Origin: Nocardia exalbida NBRC 100660
GTDB lineage: Bacteria; Actinomycetota; Actinomycetes; Mycobacteriales; Mycobacteriaceae
DNA length: 64,000 bases
Assembly: GCF_000308575.1 (NCBI RefSeq)
Contig: NZ_BAFZ01000051.1
Location: 1 to 64,000 of the forward strand
Reading direction: 5' to 3'
The notes under the pieces: generated by a model
What the model was told of the DNA's origin: nothing
The model's input: the letters and a program-made list of their open reading frames with translations, nothing else
The model's database searches: none
Part shown: in pieces, positions 25,736 to 34,738 of the stretch
How positions within the stretch are numbered: position 1 is the stretch's first letter
How the letters are laid out: each line of letters opens with the position of its first letter
Position numbers and translations under genes: made by a program

Positions 25736-26311
25736 TCAGAGGGTGGTCAGAGCGGTGTCGATGATGCGACGCAGAGTGGGCGCATCGTAGGTCTTGGCCA
25801 TCACCCGTAGGCCGACGACGGTGTTCATCAAGAATTCGGCCAGCGATCGCGGATCGGCGTCGGCGCGCACGTCACCATCGCGTTTCCCCTGATCGATCCG
25901 GGTCTCCAACGCGGCGATCATATGATCCTGTGTCGCGCGGACCGCCCGGGCGATCTCCGCGTCGTGCCCCGCCATCTCCACGGCGGTGTTCACCGCCAGG
26001 CAGCCGCGCCGAACGGGCTGCGCGAGATCGGAGTCCGCCAGTGCGCACAGGAAGGCGGTCAGGCAATCGCGAGTGACACCCGGTCGGGTCAGGATATCCG
26101 CGGCCAACTCGACGCCCAGCCGGTCGTAACGGTCGAGAGCCAGGTCGAACAACGCACGCTTGCTGCCGAAAGCGTTGTACAGACTACCTTTTCCGATGCC
26201 GGTGGCCTCGGCCAGCTGCGCGGGCGAGGTGTTGGCGTACCCATGGGTCCAGAACGTCTCCATGGCCCGGTCCACCACCGTGTCCGGATCGAAGTTGCGC
26301 GGCCTGCCCAT
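25736..26311 (-). CDS. TetR/AcrR family transcriptional regulator
   Basis: 191 aa. It begins MGRPRNFDPDTVVDRAMETF; the HTH is TSPAQLAEATGIGKGSLYNAFG followed by KRALFDLALDRY, the pattern of the YezE/AcuR-like TetR subfamily that often represses a neighbouring oxidoreductase. The C-terminal ligand domain has the TetR_C-type RRGCLAVNTAVEM. The ATG at 26311 is chosen over the upstream ORF start at 26359, which would cover the operator. Confidence 0.86.
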   Translation of the reverse strand: MGRPRNFDPDTVVDRAMETFWTHGYANTSPAQLAEATGIGKGSLYNAFGSKRALFDLALDRYDRLGVELAADILTRPGVTRDCLTAFLCALADSDLAQPVRRGCLAVNTAVEMAGHDAEIARAVRATQDHMIAALETRIDQGKRDGDVRADADPRSLAEFLMNTVVGLRVMAKTYDAPTLRRIIDTALTTL

Positions 26312-26331
26312 GACCCGAACCGTAATCGTTT

Positions 26332-26347
26332 TAGACCGACAGGTCAA
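26332..26347. promoter_or_regulatory. TetR operator copy upstream of tetR
   Basis: TAGACCGACAGGTCAA (arms TAGACC/GGTCAA) lies 20 bases upstream of the TetR start and matches the site upstream of the SDR gene. This suggests autoregulation. Confidence 0.55.
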
Positions 26348-26487
26348 GAAGACCTGCAACCGGCGAGCCGCAGCTCCGACGCCCCGGCAGGCAACGGTGC
26401 CGGAATCTCGTTGAGCGCAACCCGTGCTCGTCGGTCGTGCGTCTCGCTAACGTTCTCGGGTCGGACGCTGTTGTGGAGGAGTGCGCG

Positions 26488-27213
26488 GTGACCACTGAGT
26501 CGACCATCGACGTCGATACCTCGCTGCACCCGCTGGACGACCCGGTGCGGGCGTCGTTGCGCGGCGAGCACCGCCGGTTCGCCGGCTGGGTGGGGCGGAT
26601 CGGCCGCTACGACCCGGAGGTCGCCCGGTTCGTCGGCCACCCGCCGGTGCTGGACGAACAGGACTGGGCCGACCTGGCCACCCTCCTCGGACCGGGCGGC
26701 AGCACCGCGTTGCGCGGCCACGGCCACGTGCCCCCGGACGGCTGGACGGTGCTCGACGAAGTGGACTCGGTGCAGATGGATGGCACCGCCCTGCGCGTCG
26801 CGCACGACCCGGAACTGGAAGTCCTCACCGCGGCGGACGTGCCCGAGATCCTGGCGCTGATCGCCCGCACCGAACCCGGCCCCTTCGCGCCACGAACCAT
26901 CGAAATGGGCAACTACCTGGGCCTGCGGGTCGGCGGCCGACTGGTGGCGATGGCCGGAGAGCGCTTGCATCCGCCCGGCTGGACCGAGATCAGCGCCGTA
27001 TGCACCGACGCGGACTTCCGTGGCCGCGGCTTCGCCACACGCCTGGTCCGCGCGGTCGGTGCGGGCATCCGCGCGCGCGATGAGACACCGTTCCTGCACG
27101 CGCTCGCCCGCAACGCGACGGCGATCGGTTTGTACGAGACGCTCGGGTTCACGCTGCGCAAACGTTCGACCTTGACGGTCGCGCAGGCGCCGCCCGTCCG
27201 TCGCATGCCATGA
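26488..27213 (+). CDS. GNAT family N-acetyltransferase (FR47-like)
   Basis: 241 aa. The acetyl-CoA-binding part is C-terminal: VCTDADFRGRGFATRLVRAV (RGRGFA is the pyrophosphate loop), then FLHALARNATAIGLYETLGF, the usual GNAT ending with Asn and Tyr positioned for catalysis. The N-terminal half (HPLDDPVRASLRGEHRRFAG) is an FR47-type extension. GGAGGAG precedes the GTG at 26488, which is preferred to the ATG at 26437. The substrate is unknown. It is a single gene diverging from the TetR gene. Confidence 0.85.
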   Translation: MTTESTIDVDTSLHPLDDPVRASLRGEHRRFAGWVGRIGRYDPEVARFVGHPPVLDEQDWADLATLLGPGGSTALRGHGHVPPDGWTVLDEVDSVQMDGTALRVAHDPELEVLTAADVPEILALIARTEPGPFAPRTIEMGNYLGLRVGGRLVAMAGERLHPPGWTEISAVCTDADFRGRGFATRLVRAVGAGIRARDETPFLHALARNATAIGLYETLGFTLRKRSTLTVAQAPPVRRMP

Positions 27214-28203
27214 TGCGCGGCGGCTGATGCTGCGTCGCAGGTCGCGGAGCACGTGATTGCCCCATTCACGGGACGCGCGGCGCCCGAAGCGAGTAGTTCA
27301 CCACGCATGCCGTTCTGTCGGGAAATGTTCGGCTGGACAACGCCGATCGACTTTCACCCCACCTCGGCGGCCACCGGTATGTCGCGCGATAGCGCCGTGT
27401 CGCCCGCTGATCGCCCGGCCGAGAATTCGACGTCGGTAACCACCTGACTCCAATAAGAGCGGATGCGTCGATCCGCGCGTTTTCGACCGGCAATAAGTTC
27501 ACGCACATTTCACGTCCCGTAAAGGAAAATGTCGTGTCGGATCGAATTCTGTTCCACGGCGGGCCAACCGGGCGCGGGATCGGCGACTCGACCGACGACA
27601 CCATTCAGGATGACCGAGTCATACCCGAGGACCGATTCGCCTGGAACCGACCACCGGGCTCTGACCGAGCAGGCCCTGATACGGCGGTGGCAGGGCACGC
27701 CAACGTGCCCGGTTGACGTTCCCGGCGGCGCGAGACCAGTTGTGCCGCTGCCTCTGCCGGATGGTCACCAGATCTTTGCCGTCTCAGATAGTTCGCGCTG
27801 CGAACGATGACGGAGCTGAGTATGCTTCCTCAAAGTTAGTCGAATTACGCTGCGATCGAACACTTTTGGTAGACCGGTCGGTTCGACGGCCGGGTTGGAT
27901 CGTGGCGCCGAATGCCGGCGACGTACGCAGGGGAGTTCAAACGTGTCGAGGTGGCACCGGACACACGGATCGCCAGGAACGGCCTGGCCGGTAGGCCCGC
28001 GACTATTTTCGCCTCTCGCGTGTCACCGGCCGCTCCCCCGCACCTTCCTTCGGTAGCCGACCCGGCTATTCGCCCAGAGTCGATCCGCCTACGCCAGAGC
28101 TGCCGTGCGGATCCCGGCGTCGATTTCACATCCCGTTCCAGGAGCTTGTCTTGATTATTTCCCCACGTCTTGTATTGCCCTTCGATCGCTACGGTGCGCG
28201 CGG
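27214..28203. other. ~1-kb intergenic region with one possible tiny ORF
   Basis: No recognisable gene. The only candidate is a 60-codon ORF at 27534-27716 (GTG start, AAAGGAAAA upstream) that begins MSDRILFHGGPTGRG and ends AGHANVPG. It has no Cys and no known match, so it is recorded but not called. The ~150 bases before 28204 are AT-richer and probably carry the P450 promoter. Confidence 0.35.
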
Positions 28204-29388
28204 GTGAAGCTGTATTCCGACGAGTTCGCAGCCGACCCCCACGCGGCATATCGGCGGATGCGCAGCGATCACGGCCCGGTCGTCCCGGTGGAGGTAGCGC
28301 CGGAAGTGTCCGCGACATTGATCATCGATTACCGCACGGCGTTGGACGTTCTCACCGACTCCGCGCATTTCTCGGCCGATCCGAGCGAGTGGGAACAAAG
28401 CGCGCCGACGCGGTGTCCGGTGCCGTGGGCGATGCGGTGGCGGCCGGACGCGTCGCGGACGGCGGGAGACGAGCATGCCCGCTACCGGAACGCCGTCACC
28501 GCCGGCCTCGATCGGATCGATCTGCACACACTGCGCGACACGGTGGAACGCACCGCCGTGTCGCTGATCAACGGTTTCTGCGCGGCCGGATCGGCGGATC
28601 TGCTCAACGAGTACGCGATCCCGCTCACCGTCCGGGTACTGGAGCAGGTGCTGGGGTTCCCGCCCGAGGTCCGAGAGGACGCGTACACCGCGATGATGAG
28701 CCTGCGCCACGCCGTCGACGCGGCGTCGGCGGAAGCGGCGCATCGAACGCTCAGCGCGGCGATGCTCGAGGTGGTCTCGGCCAAACGGGCCGCACCGGCG
28801 GGAGACGTGGCCTCCTGGCTGGTCCAGCAGCCGGCGCGGCTGAGCGAGACCGAACTCGTCCATCAGATGGCCATGCTGTACACGACGGGCGCCGAACCGA
28901 CATGGAATCTGATCGCGGGCACTGTGCTGCTGCTGGTGACCGATGAGCGGTTCGGCGGCGAGCTGCTCGGCGGAGCACTGTCCACTCGCGACGCGATCGA
29001 CGAGGTGCTGTTCAGCGATCCCCCCGCGACCAATTCCTGTGTCAGATATCCGATTCAGCCGCAAATCGTCGGGAATGTGTGGCTGCCGCAGCATCAACCG
29101 GTGCTGATCGGCTTGGCGGCGTGCAACAACGACCCCGCAGCGGTGGCCGGTGACCGCCAGGGCAACCGTTCCCACTTGGCCTGGGGCGCCGGCCCGCACA
29201 CCTGCCCCGCACAGTCGGTCGGCATGGTCATCGTCCAAGAGGCGCTCGACCAACTGCTGGATGCGCTGCCGGAGATCCGACTGGCGATCCCGGCTGCGGA
29301 AATGAAGTGGCTCCCGAGCTCGTTCCACCGCGCACCGGCTACGGTCCCGGTCACCTTTCCGGAGTCCCCGCCCCTGAGTCTTCTCTGA
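28204..29388 (+). CDS. Cytochrome P450 lacking the ExxR motif (CYP157-like)
   Basis: 394 aa. The heme ligand is Cys334 in WGAGPHTCPAQSVG, and the I-helix motif is TTGAEPTW (from ~227). The K-helix position that should read ExxR reads EVLF (267-270), so the normally invariant Arg is absent. That is the hallmark of the CYP157 P450s found in actinobacterial conservons. The N-terminus (LYSDEFAADPHAAYRRMR) also fits that group. The GTG at 28204 is chosen; the frame is open from 28105. No conservon partners (sensor kinase, Roadblock, DUF742, GTPase) are adjacent. Its function is unknown and some relatives may be weak or non-classical catalysts. Confidence 0.82.
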   Translation: MKLYSDEFAADPHAAYRRMRSDHGPVVPVEVAPEVSATLIIDYRTALDVLTDSAHFSADPSEWEQSAPTRCPVPWAMRWRPDASRTAGDEHARYRNAVTAGLDRIDLHTLRDTVERTAVSLINGFCAAGSADLLNEYAIPLTVRVLEQVLGFPPEVREDAYTAMMSLRHAVDAASAEAAHRTLSAAMLEVVSAKRAAPAGDVASWLVQQPARLSETELVHQMAMLYTTGAEPTWNLIAGTVLLLVTDERFGGELLGGALSTRDAIDEVLFSDPPATNSCVRYPIQPQIVGNVWLPQHQPVLIGLAACNNDPAAVAGDRQGNRSHLAWGAGPHTCPAQSVGMVIVQEALDQLLDALPEIRLAIPAAEMKWLPSSFHRAPATVPVTFPESPPLSLL

Positions 29389-29488
29389 GCCGGGCGCGAG
29401 GGTGGTCTGTTGCACTGCGGACCACCCACTACTTTTCATCTGTCTAAAACAATTAGCCATTTGTAAAACCGGGACTACCCTGGGGCAG

Positions 29489-30106
29489 GTGCCGACTCAT
29501 CGCACCCCGGATCCCGCCCATCGCGTTCGCGACGCCGGACGCACCAAACGCTGCCTGCTCGAGGCGGCCTTGGACGAGTTCGCCGCGAAAGGTTATGCGG
29601 GGGCACGGGTCGGCGACATCGCCGACCGGGCCGGCGTCAACAAGCAGTTGATCACCTACTACTTCGGGGGAAAGGAAGGGTTGTATCGAGCGCTCCAGCA
29701 GAGCTGGCTGGAGCGCGAGGCCACCTTCAGCGATCCGGCCCTGCCGCTGGCGGAGGTGGTCACGAGCTATCTGCGCGATGGGCTGCGCGATCCGCGCGGC
29801 ATCCGACTGCTCATGTGGCGGGGATTATCCGATGCCGCGCCGTCGGGTGAGCAGCCGACCTCGGAGCACGATCTCGCCGAGACCAGACGCCGTCAGGAGC
29901 GCGGTGAGATCGCCGCCGACCTCGACCCGGCCGCCTTCCAGCTCGCGGTGATGGGCATGGTCGTCGCCCCTCTGCTGCTACCGGTCCAGGTGCGCGAGCT
30001 GTTCGGCATGGAAGCCCAGACCGCGGAATTCGAGCGACACTACGGCGAACAGTTACGCCGGATCCTGACCCATCTCACCGATTCTCGTTCCGAAGAGATT
30101 CCATGA
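29489..30106 (+). CDS. TetR/AcrR family transcriptional regulator
   Basis: 205 aa. The HTH reads RTKRCLLEAALDEFAAKGYA, then RVGDIADRAGVNKQLITYYFG and KEGLYRALQQ. The GTG at 29489 is the likely start. The gene ends in an ATGA overlap with the NmrA-like gene, so it is an operon with its presumed target and probably autorepresses. The ligand domain includes a hydrophobic GMVVAPLLLPVQVREL helix. Confidence 0.85.
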   Translation: MPTHRTPDPAHRVRDAGRTKRCLLEAALDEFAAKGYAGARVGDIADRAGVNKQLITYYFGGKEGLYRALQQSWLEREATFSDPALPLAEVVTSYLRDGLRDPRGIRLLMWRGLSDAAPSGEQPTSEHDLAETRRRQERGEIAADLDPAAFQLAVMGMVVAPLLLPVQVRELFGMEAQTAEFERHYGEQLRRILTHLTDSRSEEIP

Positions 30107-30906
30107 CCTACCTTGTCACCGGCGTTCGCGGCATCGTCGGCCGAGCTGTCGTCGATCAACTGCGCGCGGCCGGAAAACCGGTGCGGGCGGCCAGTTCTCG
30201 GCCCGCCGACACCACCGTGCCGGACGGTGTCGAACTCGTCGGGCTCGACCCGACCGACCCCGGATCGGTCACTACCGCCCTCGCAGGTATCGAGAAAGTC
30301 TTCTGCTACGCCGCCGCCGAGGGCATCGATAACTTCATCGACGCCGCGAAGGCCGCCGGAGTCGCCCACATCGTGCTGCTGTCCTCCATCGCGGCGGCGA
30401 ACGGGCACAATCCCATCGGCGCAGGCCATCTCGCGGTGGAGAACCCCCTGCGCGCATCCGGACTGCCGTTGACCGTCCTGCGGCCGGGCGCCTTCGCCGC
30501 CAACGCCCGCACCTGGTTTCCCACCATCAGAGCCGACCGCGTCGTCCGCGTTCCCTTCCCGGGCCTGCAACTGACGCCGATCCACGAAGACGATATCGCC
30601 GCCGCAGCCGTCACCGCCCTCGACGACCCGTCCCACGCGGGCAAGATCTACCCCCTCACCGGCCCCGAATCCCTGTCGCATCGCCAGCAGGTCGCCGCCA
30701 TCTCCGCCGCCTTGGGCGAGCCGATCGAACTGATCGAGCTGAGTTACGAGGAAGCAGCCGACATCTACTTCCGCCCAGTCCTCGATATGTGGGCCGAAGC
30801 CGGAACGGAGCCGAGCCCGGTGGGCCCCACCTCGCAGTCGATCACCGGCACACCCGCCCGCACCTTCGCCCAGTGGGCGGTCGACCACGTGAACGACTAC
30901 CGCTGA
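30103..30906 (+). CDS. NmrA-like NAD(P)-binding protein (atypical SDR)
   Basis: 267 aa. It starts MTYLVTGVRGIVGRAVVDQL, the nucleotide-binding GxxGxxG of atypical SDRs; then come LLSSIAAANGH, LRPGAFAANA and IHEDDIAAAAV, as in NmrA/QOR2-type proteins. The classical YxxxK is absent, as is usual in this group. It may be a redox sensor or a quinone/azo reductase. It overlaps the TetR gene by four bases. Confidence 0.83.
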   Translation: MTYLVTGVRGIVGRAVVDQLRAAGKPVRAASSRPADTTVPDGVELVGLDPTDPGSVTTALAGIEKVFCYAAAEGIDNFIDAAKAAGVAHIVLLSSIAAANGHNPIGAGHLAVENPLRASGLPLTVLRPGAFAANARTWFPTIRADRVVRVPFPGLQLTPIHEDDIAAAAVTALDDPSHAGKIYPLTGPESLSHRQQVAAISAALGEPIELIELSYEEAADIYFRPVLDMWAEAGTEPSPVGPTSQSITGTPARTFAQWAVDHVNDYR

Positions 30907-31010
30907 GAACATACCTATCCCCCTCCACCCCGCACCCCCTCTGACCAGGCGATTAGCACCGCTCCAGCCTCGTGCGGTAATCTCTTCGAGCGCCCGCACA
31001 GCGGACGCAA

Positions 31011-31084
31011 CGGGCTGTGGCGCAGTTTGGTAGCGCACTTGACTGGGGGTCAAGTGGTCGCAGGTTCAAATCCTGTCAGCCCGA
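31011..31084 (+). tRNA. tRNA-Pro (anticodon GGG)
   Basis: The 7-bp acceptor stem is CGGGCTG (31011-31017) with CAGCCCG (31077-31083). The anticodon stem CTTGA/TCAAG encloses CTGGGGG, giving anticodon GGG. The T-arm is CAGG-TTCAAAT-CCTG. CCA is not encoded. Its 3' half is the left attachment site of the island and is duplicated at 54749. Confidence 0.93.
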
Positions 31085-31208
31085 CACAGAAAAATCCCCT
31101 CCGACCTGCATCGGAGGGGATTTTTTCCTTACGGTACCGCCCGCAGAGTTGGGGCCAATCTGGGGCCAGACTTGCCCCGCAGGTGCCGCGACAGCTGATT
31201 GCCGTCCT
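31043..31208 (+). repeat. Left copy of the ~165-bp direct repeat (attL side)
   Basis: From the anticodon loop of tRNA-Pro through the terminator and the last ~26 codons of the integrase gene, this stretch is repeated at 54749-54911. There are three 1-2-base gaps or substitution groups and otherwise near-identity. The tRNA 3' half is the natural core of a tyrosine-integrase site. Confidence 0.9.
31095..31126. terminator. Intrinsic terminator of tRNA-Pro and integrase
   Basis: TCCCCTCCGA (31095-31104) pairs with TCGGAGGGGA (31111-31120), followed by TTTTTT. It is flanked by A-rich sequence on the other side, so it can work in both directions: after the tRNA on + and after the integrase on -. 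Confidence 0.9.
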
Positions 31209-31992
31209 CCTGCAATGCCGCGATATCCGGGTGTAGGTACCGCTGCGTGATCCTGGGATCAGTGTGCCCGGCGATCCGCTGAAGCCGATGCAGCGGAACC
31301 CCGGCATCCGCGAACCATGTCAGCCCGGTATGCCGGAGATCGTGACGCCGCAGATGCTCATATCCGAGCTTCGTCACAACCTCGTCCCAATGGGTCGCAT
31401 CCCGCAGCACTCCCGTTTGGATGCGACCTCCCCGAGGCCCGACGAACAGCCGAGCATCCAACAGCGCCTCTCGCCGCTGCTTCTCGCTCGCCTCCTGCGG
31501 GCCACGTTCAACGCGGGCGCGCGCCTCGTTGATCCGCCTGAGGATCAGCGGACGAATCTCCTCGATCAACGGAATCGGACGTGACCGCTTGCCCTTCGTG
31601 CCCTTGTCTTGCAATCCACCCGGCCCCGGCGTTGTCTGCCGCCGCAACGTCCACACCCACTGCTCGGTGTCGATATCCCGGACCCGGCAACCCGAAACCT
31701 CCCCGATCCGGGTCGCCGTGCAGGCCGCGAACATCACCACATCGCCCCAGCCGCGAAATCGGCCGGCCGATGCTTCCGTGAGCGCCGTCGTCAACTGCTC
31801 GAGCGTGGCCCAATCCGGCAACGCCAACGCGCGCGGATCGTCGAGCTCGTCCTCGCGCCGCGCCAGCTGCCGACGCCACCCGCTCACGTCGACCCGGTTG
31901 CGATCGATCACTTCGTCGCGCACGGCTTGATCCAGGATCCGCGCCAGTGGATGCTGGCCGCGCCGCAAGCCACAGCCCGAAGCCGCCAGCAT
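31129..31992 (-). CDS. Tyrosine recombinase/integrase, N-terminally truncated
   Basis: 287 aa. The catalytic set is complete: Arg95 (TATRIGEV), His217-x-x-Arg220 (RRHDLRHTGL), His243 (AGHTDPRIT) and the nucleophile Tyr252 (TQRYLHP). Only a stub of the SAM-like core-binding domain precedes it (LARILDQAVRDEVIDRNRV), and the usual ~90 further N-terminal residues (arm- and core-binding) are missing. It is probably inactive or reduced in activity. Its 3' end abuts the tRNA-Pro terminator, the standard arrangement for an element that targets this tRNA. Confidence 0.85.
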   Translation of the reverse strand: MLAASGCGLRRGQHPLARILDQAVRDEVIDRNRVDVSGWRRQLARREDELDDPRALALPDWATLEQLTTALTEASAGRFRGWGDVVMFAACTATRIGEVSGCRVRDIDTEQWVWTLRRQTTPGPGGLQDKGTKGKRSRPIPLIEEIRPLILRRINEARARVERGPQEASEKQRREALLDARLFVGPRGGRIQTGVLRDATHWDEVVTKLGYEHLRRHDLRHTGLTWFADAGVPLHRLQRIAGHTDPRITQRYLHPDIAALQEDGNQLSRHLRGKSGPRLAPTLRAVP

Positions 31993-32414
31993 GGTGGCGC
32001 TCGGCGCAGCCCGCCGAGTTCTACCTACTCGCCGGCAGCCGCGACGAGTTCTGCCTGCCCTGTCGAACGGGCGACGGCGTACGGCCCTTTACCGCCACGA
32101 CATTCATGCACCAAGCGGCCGACCTGTTCGTGCTTCCACCCCGAGAACTCGGTTCCCGCTGCCGCCTCGACCCGAGCCGATTCCCTCCTGGTGGCCGCGC
32201 CGAGCGTCGCGCCACTCGTCTGCTGGACCGTGGCGGCCAATTGGTCTGGCACAAGCCGGGCTTCGCCCCGGCAGAGATGTGGGCGAAGTGGTGGTTGGTA
32301 TTTGCTGACCGTGTCGCTGCGCCGGTCACCTGGGAGCCCGAGAATGCCCGCCATCCACTGCTCGTGCTAGGCCTGGTGGACGCCCGTCCCTGGTGGCGGC
32401 GTCTGCTCAGCTAG
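31947..32414 (+). CDS. Hypothetical protein, possibly a truncated gene
   Basis: From about residue 22 the frame has a natural composition (EFYLLAGSRDEFCLPCRTGD, TTFMHQAADLFVLP, WAKWWLVFADRVAAPVTW, then WWRRLLS). The first ~45 bases overlap the integrase on the other strand and look non-coding. This suggests the original 5' end was lost at the same junction near 31985 that cut the integrase. No family is recognised. Confidence 0.35.
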   Translation: MDAGRAASHSPKPPAWWRSAQPAEFYLLAGSRDEFCLPCRTGDGVRPFTATTFMHQAADLFVLPPRELGSRCRLDPSRFPPGGRAERRATRLLDRGGQLVWHKPGFAPAEMWAKWWLVFADRVAAPVTWEPENARHPLLVLGLVDARPWWRRLLS

Positions 32415-32896
32415 CAGCGACGCCAGCTCGAGCAATGCGACGCCCATGCACGAGAGGGGACAATGCAGAAGGCCGAGCCGCCGACCGGCAGTGCCAGAGA
32501 ACAAGCGCCAACCGGGCGTTGCGCTGCACAGCCGCAACGGCCGAGGCGGCAGCGCGTATCACGGGGTCGTAGCCAGCCCAGGTGGGCAGGTAGCGGCCCC
32601 GTTTCGGTGCGGCCGAGATGATCGTGGACCCAGTGCCCGGTTCGTGGGCGTGCAGGGCGTTGAATCTCACGGCAACCGCCGCACGATGGGCAAGTCACAG
32701 CCGCTATGCGGGTTTGGCGGGTTGTGTAGTGCAGCAACCCGCGCGGGCGACCGGTTGATTCATTGCTTTCAATGAGGCTCGGCAACGTCCATGCCGAAAA
32801 TCAGCGAGCGCTTTCGCCACCACAGTTGCGGAGGCCGCAGGCAGCGCCCGCCGTGACGACGTCGCGTGGTCTGTCAAGGGGCGCAAATCTACCGCA
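32415..32896. other. Intergenic region, ~480 bp, no gene called
   Basis: A minus-strand ORF (32407-32670) and short + ORFs exist, but none has an RBS or recognisable sequence. The ~60 bases before 32897 are AT-richer and could be the promoter of the next gene. Confidence 0.35.
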
Positions 32897-34018
32897 ATGG
32901 CTTCGTGTACGTTATCGTCCGCAGCTGTGGAACCCGAGGCCGACCCGTTTGCCGGGATGACAAACGAACAGCGCAAGCGCATACAAGAACGCATCATGCT
33001 GGAGTTCGTCTACCACCCAGACCACTTCGCCGTGATCCAAGAGCAGGAGCGCCCCGACTTCGCGCTCGCTTTCCGCGATGACTCCAAATGCTTCGGTGTC
33101 GAGGTCACCCAGCTGTTTCCCAACGAGACATACGCGCGGCTTCACTCGATGCCCGGATACATGCAATCGCTATGGGACAAGACTCGATCGCCAATCAAGG
33201 AAGACGCGGCTGTACTTGACGTGACCGATGTAAGGGTCACAGGCCCTGATGGAGTCGTCAAGTACGAGGCCATGCCTGTCATCATCACCAAGCCCCATAC
33301 GCGCGCGGACTTCCACGCTGGATTGGCGAAGATCATCGAGCACAAGTCTGGGCTAGATTACGACTTCAGTGACTTTTCGCACATCAATCTCGTCGTCCTC
33401 GACTGGTTCCACGTGGATTTCAACGCGCAGAACTACTCGACGGACTTGCTCCTCAACAGCAGGGTCCGTTCTGCCTTGCGCGCCACGCCATTCCGCGAGG
33501 TCCACCTGCTCATCTATGACACCGGCCCCGACGGCAGGTCGGCCGAACCCGCGGCGGAGGAATCGGTATCGCCAACTCACCGGCGTCAGCCCATTCTCAA
33601 GCGGGTAGCACTAAAGAAACTCCTGCTTGTCGAGCAGTTCTGTTTGGCCTATCTGCTGATCACCGAGCGCATGGCAGGAACCGGCCGCGAGCAGGACGCT
33701 GCCTACATCAACGAACTCACCTGCGGCTTAGTGACCCGATCCCTGGGGATCGGCACCGCCGTAATCCTGAGAGGCATTCCGCACGTCCGATTCGGCGCTG
33801 CTGCGATTGGACTGTCTGAAAGTGGCATTACATTGCTCGATGACGAAGACTGGCCCCTGACGAATGCCGAGCCCGCCGACATTGCTGAGCGCTTGCTACC
33901 TGAGCAGGAGACAGAGTTGAGAGAGAGCCTCGCACGGCTTGCATTTATGCCAGGTACCTCGATGGACACGCACGAACCACCTTCGCGAGCACGTCTCCTG
34001 CGGCATCCGCCCGACTAG
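32897..34018 (+). CDS. Restriction-endonuclease-fold-like protein of unknown function
   Basis: 373 aa. A possible PD-(D/E)XK core lies near the N-terminus: RPDFALAF (Pro53-Asp54) followed by FGVEVTQLF (Glu69), in the strand-turn-strand pattern of nuclease folds. The last position is Thr where Lys would be expected. The middle contains INLVVLDWFHVDF and FREVHLLIYDTG (probable core strands); the C-terminal third is helical. The start could be 32897, 32927 (GTG) or 32957 (ATG); none has a good RBS. It is the first gene of the defence block, so a role in nucleic-acid cleavage is plausible but not shown. Confidence 0.65.
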   Translation: MASCTLSSAAVEPEADPFAGMTNEQRKRIQERIMLEFVYHPDHFAVIQEQERPDFALAFRDDSKCFGVEVTQLFPNETYARLHSMPGYMQSLWDKTRSPIKEDAAVLDVTDVRVTGPDGVVKYEAMPVIITKPHTRADFHAGLAKIIEHKSGLDYDFSDFSHINLVVLDWFHVDFNAQNYSTDLLLNSRVRSALRATPFREVHLLIYDTGPDGRSAEPAAEESVSPTHRRQPILKRVALKKLLLVEQFCLAYLLITERMAGTGREQDAAYINELTCGLVTRSLGIGTAVILRGIPHVRFGAAAIGLSESGITLLDDEDWPLTNAEPADIAERLLPEQETELRESLARLAFMPGTSMDTHEPPSRARLLRHPPD

Positions 34019-34073
34019 GAATGATCAGCGACCTTCCGCGTGCGAGGCGGGGAATAAGAGCCTAGTGCTGGAC

Positions 34074-34358
34074 TCAGCCTGGCACTGCGTTCGCGGTGGC
34101 CTCCATAGCGACCCCTGAACCGACAAGCGCAGTTGCGGACAACACGGCCTTGAAGTTGCGAGAACTGATCATCCCCATCACCTTCCCTCCTGTGCGACCG
34201 ACCCGAAATCGGGCCGCCAAACGCGGAACGAGGTAGAGCATCACAGCCAACGCGAACATAGGCAGTGCCAGAACCGGGCTAACCCGGCTCAATCCAGCTA
34301 CGGCAGAGTCTATCTCATGGACCTTCAACTCATCCGGGTACCTCGTCGGTGTTGCCAC
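34074..34358 (-). CDS. Small membrane protein, 94 aa
   Basis: The GTG at 34358 has an excellent RBS (GGAAGGAG). The product opens MATPTRYPDELKVHEID, then a hydrophobic helix (VSPVLALPMFALAVMLYLVP), a basic loop (RLAARFRVGRTGGK) and a second weaker hydrophobic stretch (AVLSATALVGSGVAM). No family is recognised. It is divergent from the ABC-3C operon. Small membrane proteins beside defence systems are sometimes effectors, but that is only a possibility here. Confidence 0.55.
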   Translation of the reverse strand: MATPTRYPDELKVHEIDSAVAGLSRVSPVLALPMFALAVMLYLVPRLAARFRVGRTGGKVMGMISSRNFKAVLSATALVGSGVAMEATANAVPG

Positions 34359-34738
34359 GCAGGACTCCTTCCTGGCCCTATCGAACCATGCTCAGAGCCC
34401 CTTCTAAGAAGCGGGGAACCTCAGTGCGCCTAACCGACTAAGCCGCCGGAAAACCCGGCGGCCCTCTCGCGTATGCCATCGACATCGTGACGCACCTGAT
34501 ATCGCCACACGTCGGCGGACGGACGCAAACCCACCGTTCGGCGGAACACACGCAGATCTCTGACGGATCCACGCACGATCCCCGCAAGCGGCGCGGTGCA
34601 CCGTGATCATGCCGTACAGGTTCCGATTTCATGGTGGTGATCGTCGGTAACGTGCTGTACTGATCAGTCGATGGGTTTGACGAACGGCACGCTCTCAGCC
34701 GAGCCGTCTGATTACTAACCAGGGGGATGTGGTTGACG
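34359..34738. promoter_or_regulatory. Divergent promoter region upstream of the ABC-3C operon
   Basis: About 380 bases without a gene between the small membrane protein and the ABC-3C operon. AGGGGG at 34721-34726 is the RBS of the first ABC-3C gene. An AT-richer stretch around 34620-34670 may hold its promoter; no operator was recognised. Confidence 0.35.

Noticed and set aside
28204..30906. Conservon (cvn) operon around the P450
   Set aside because: The P450 resembles CYP157 but the sensor kinase, Roadblock/LC7, DUF742 and GTPase genes are all absent.
32407..32670. 87-codon minus ORF as a gene
   Set aside because: No RBS, no recognisable motif and composition like other shadow frames; kept only as intergenic sequence.
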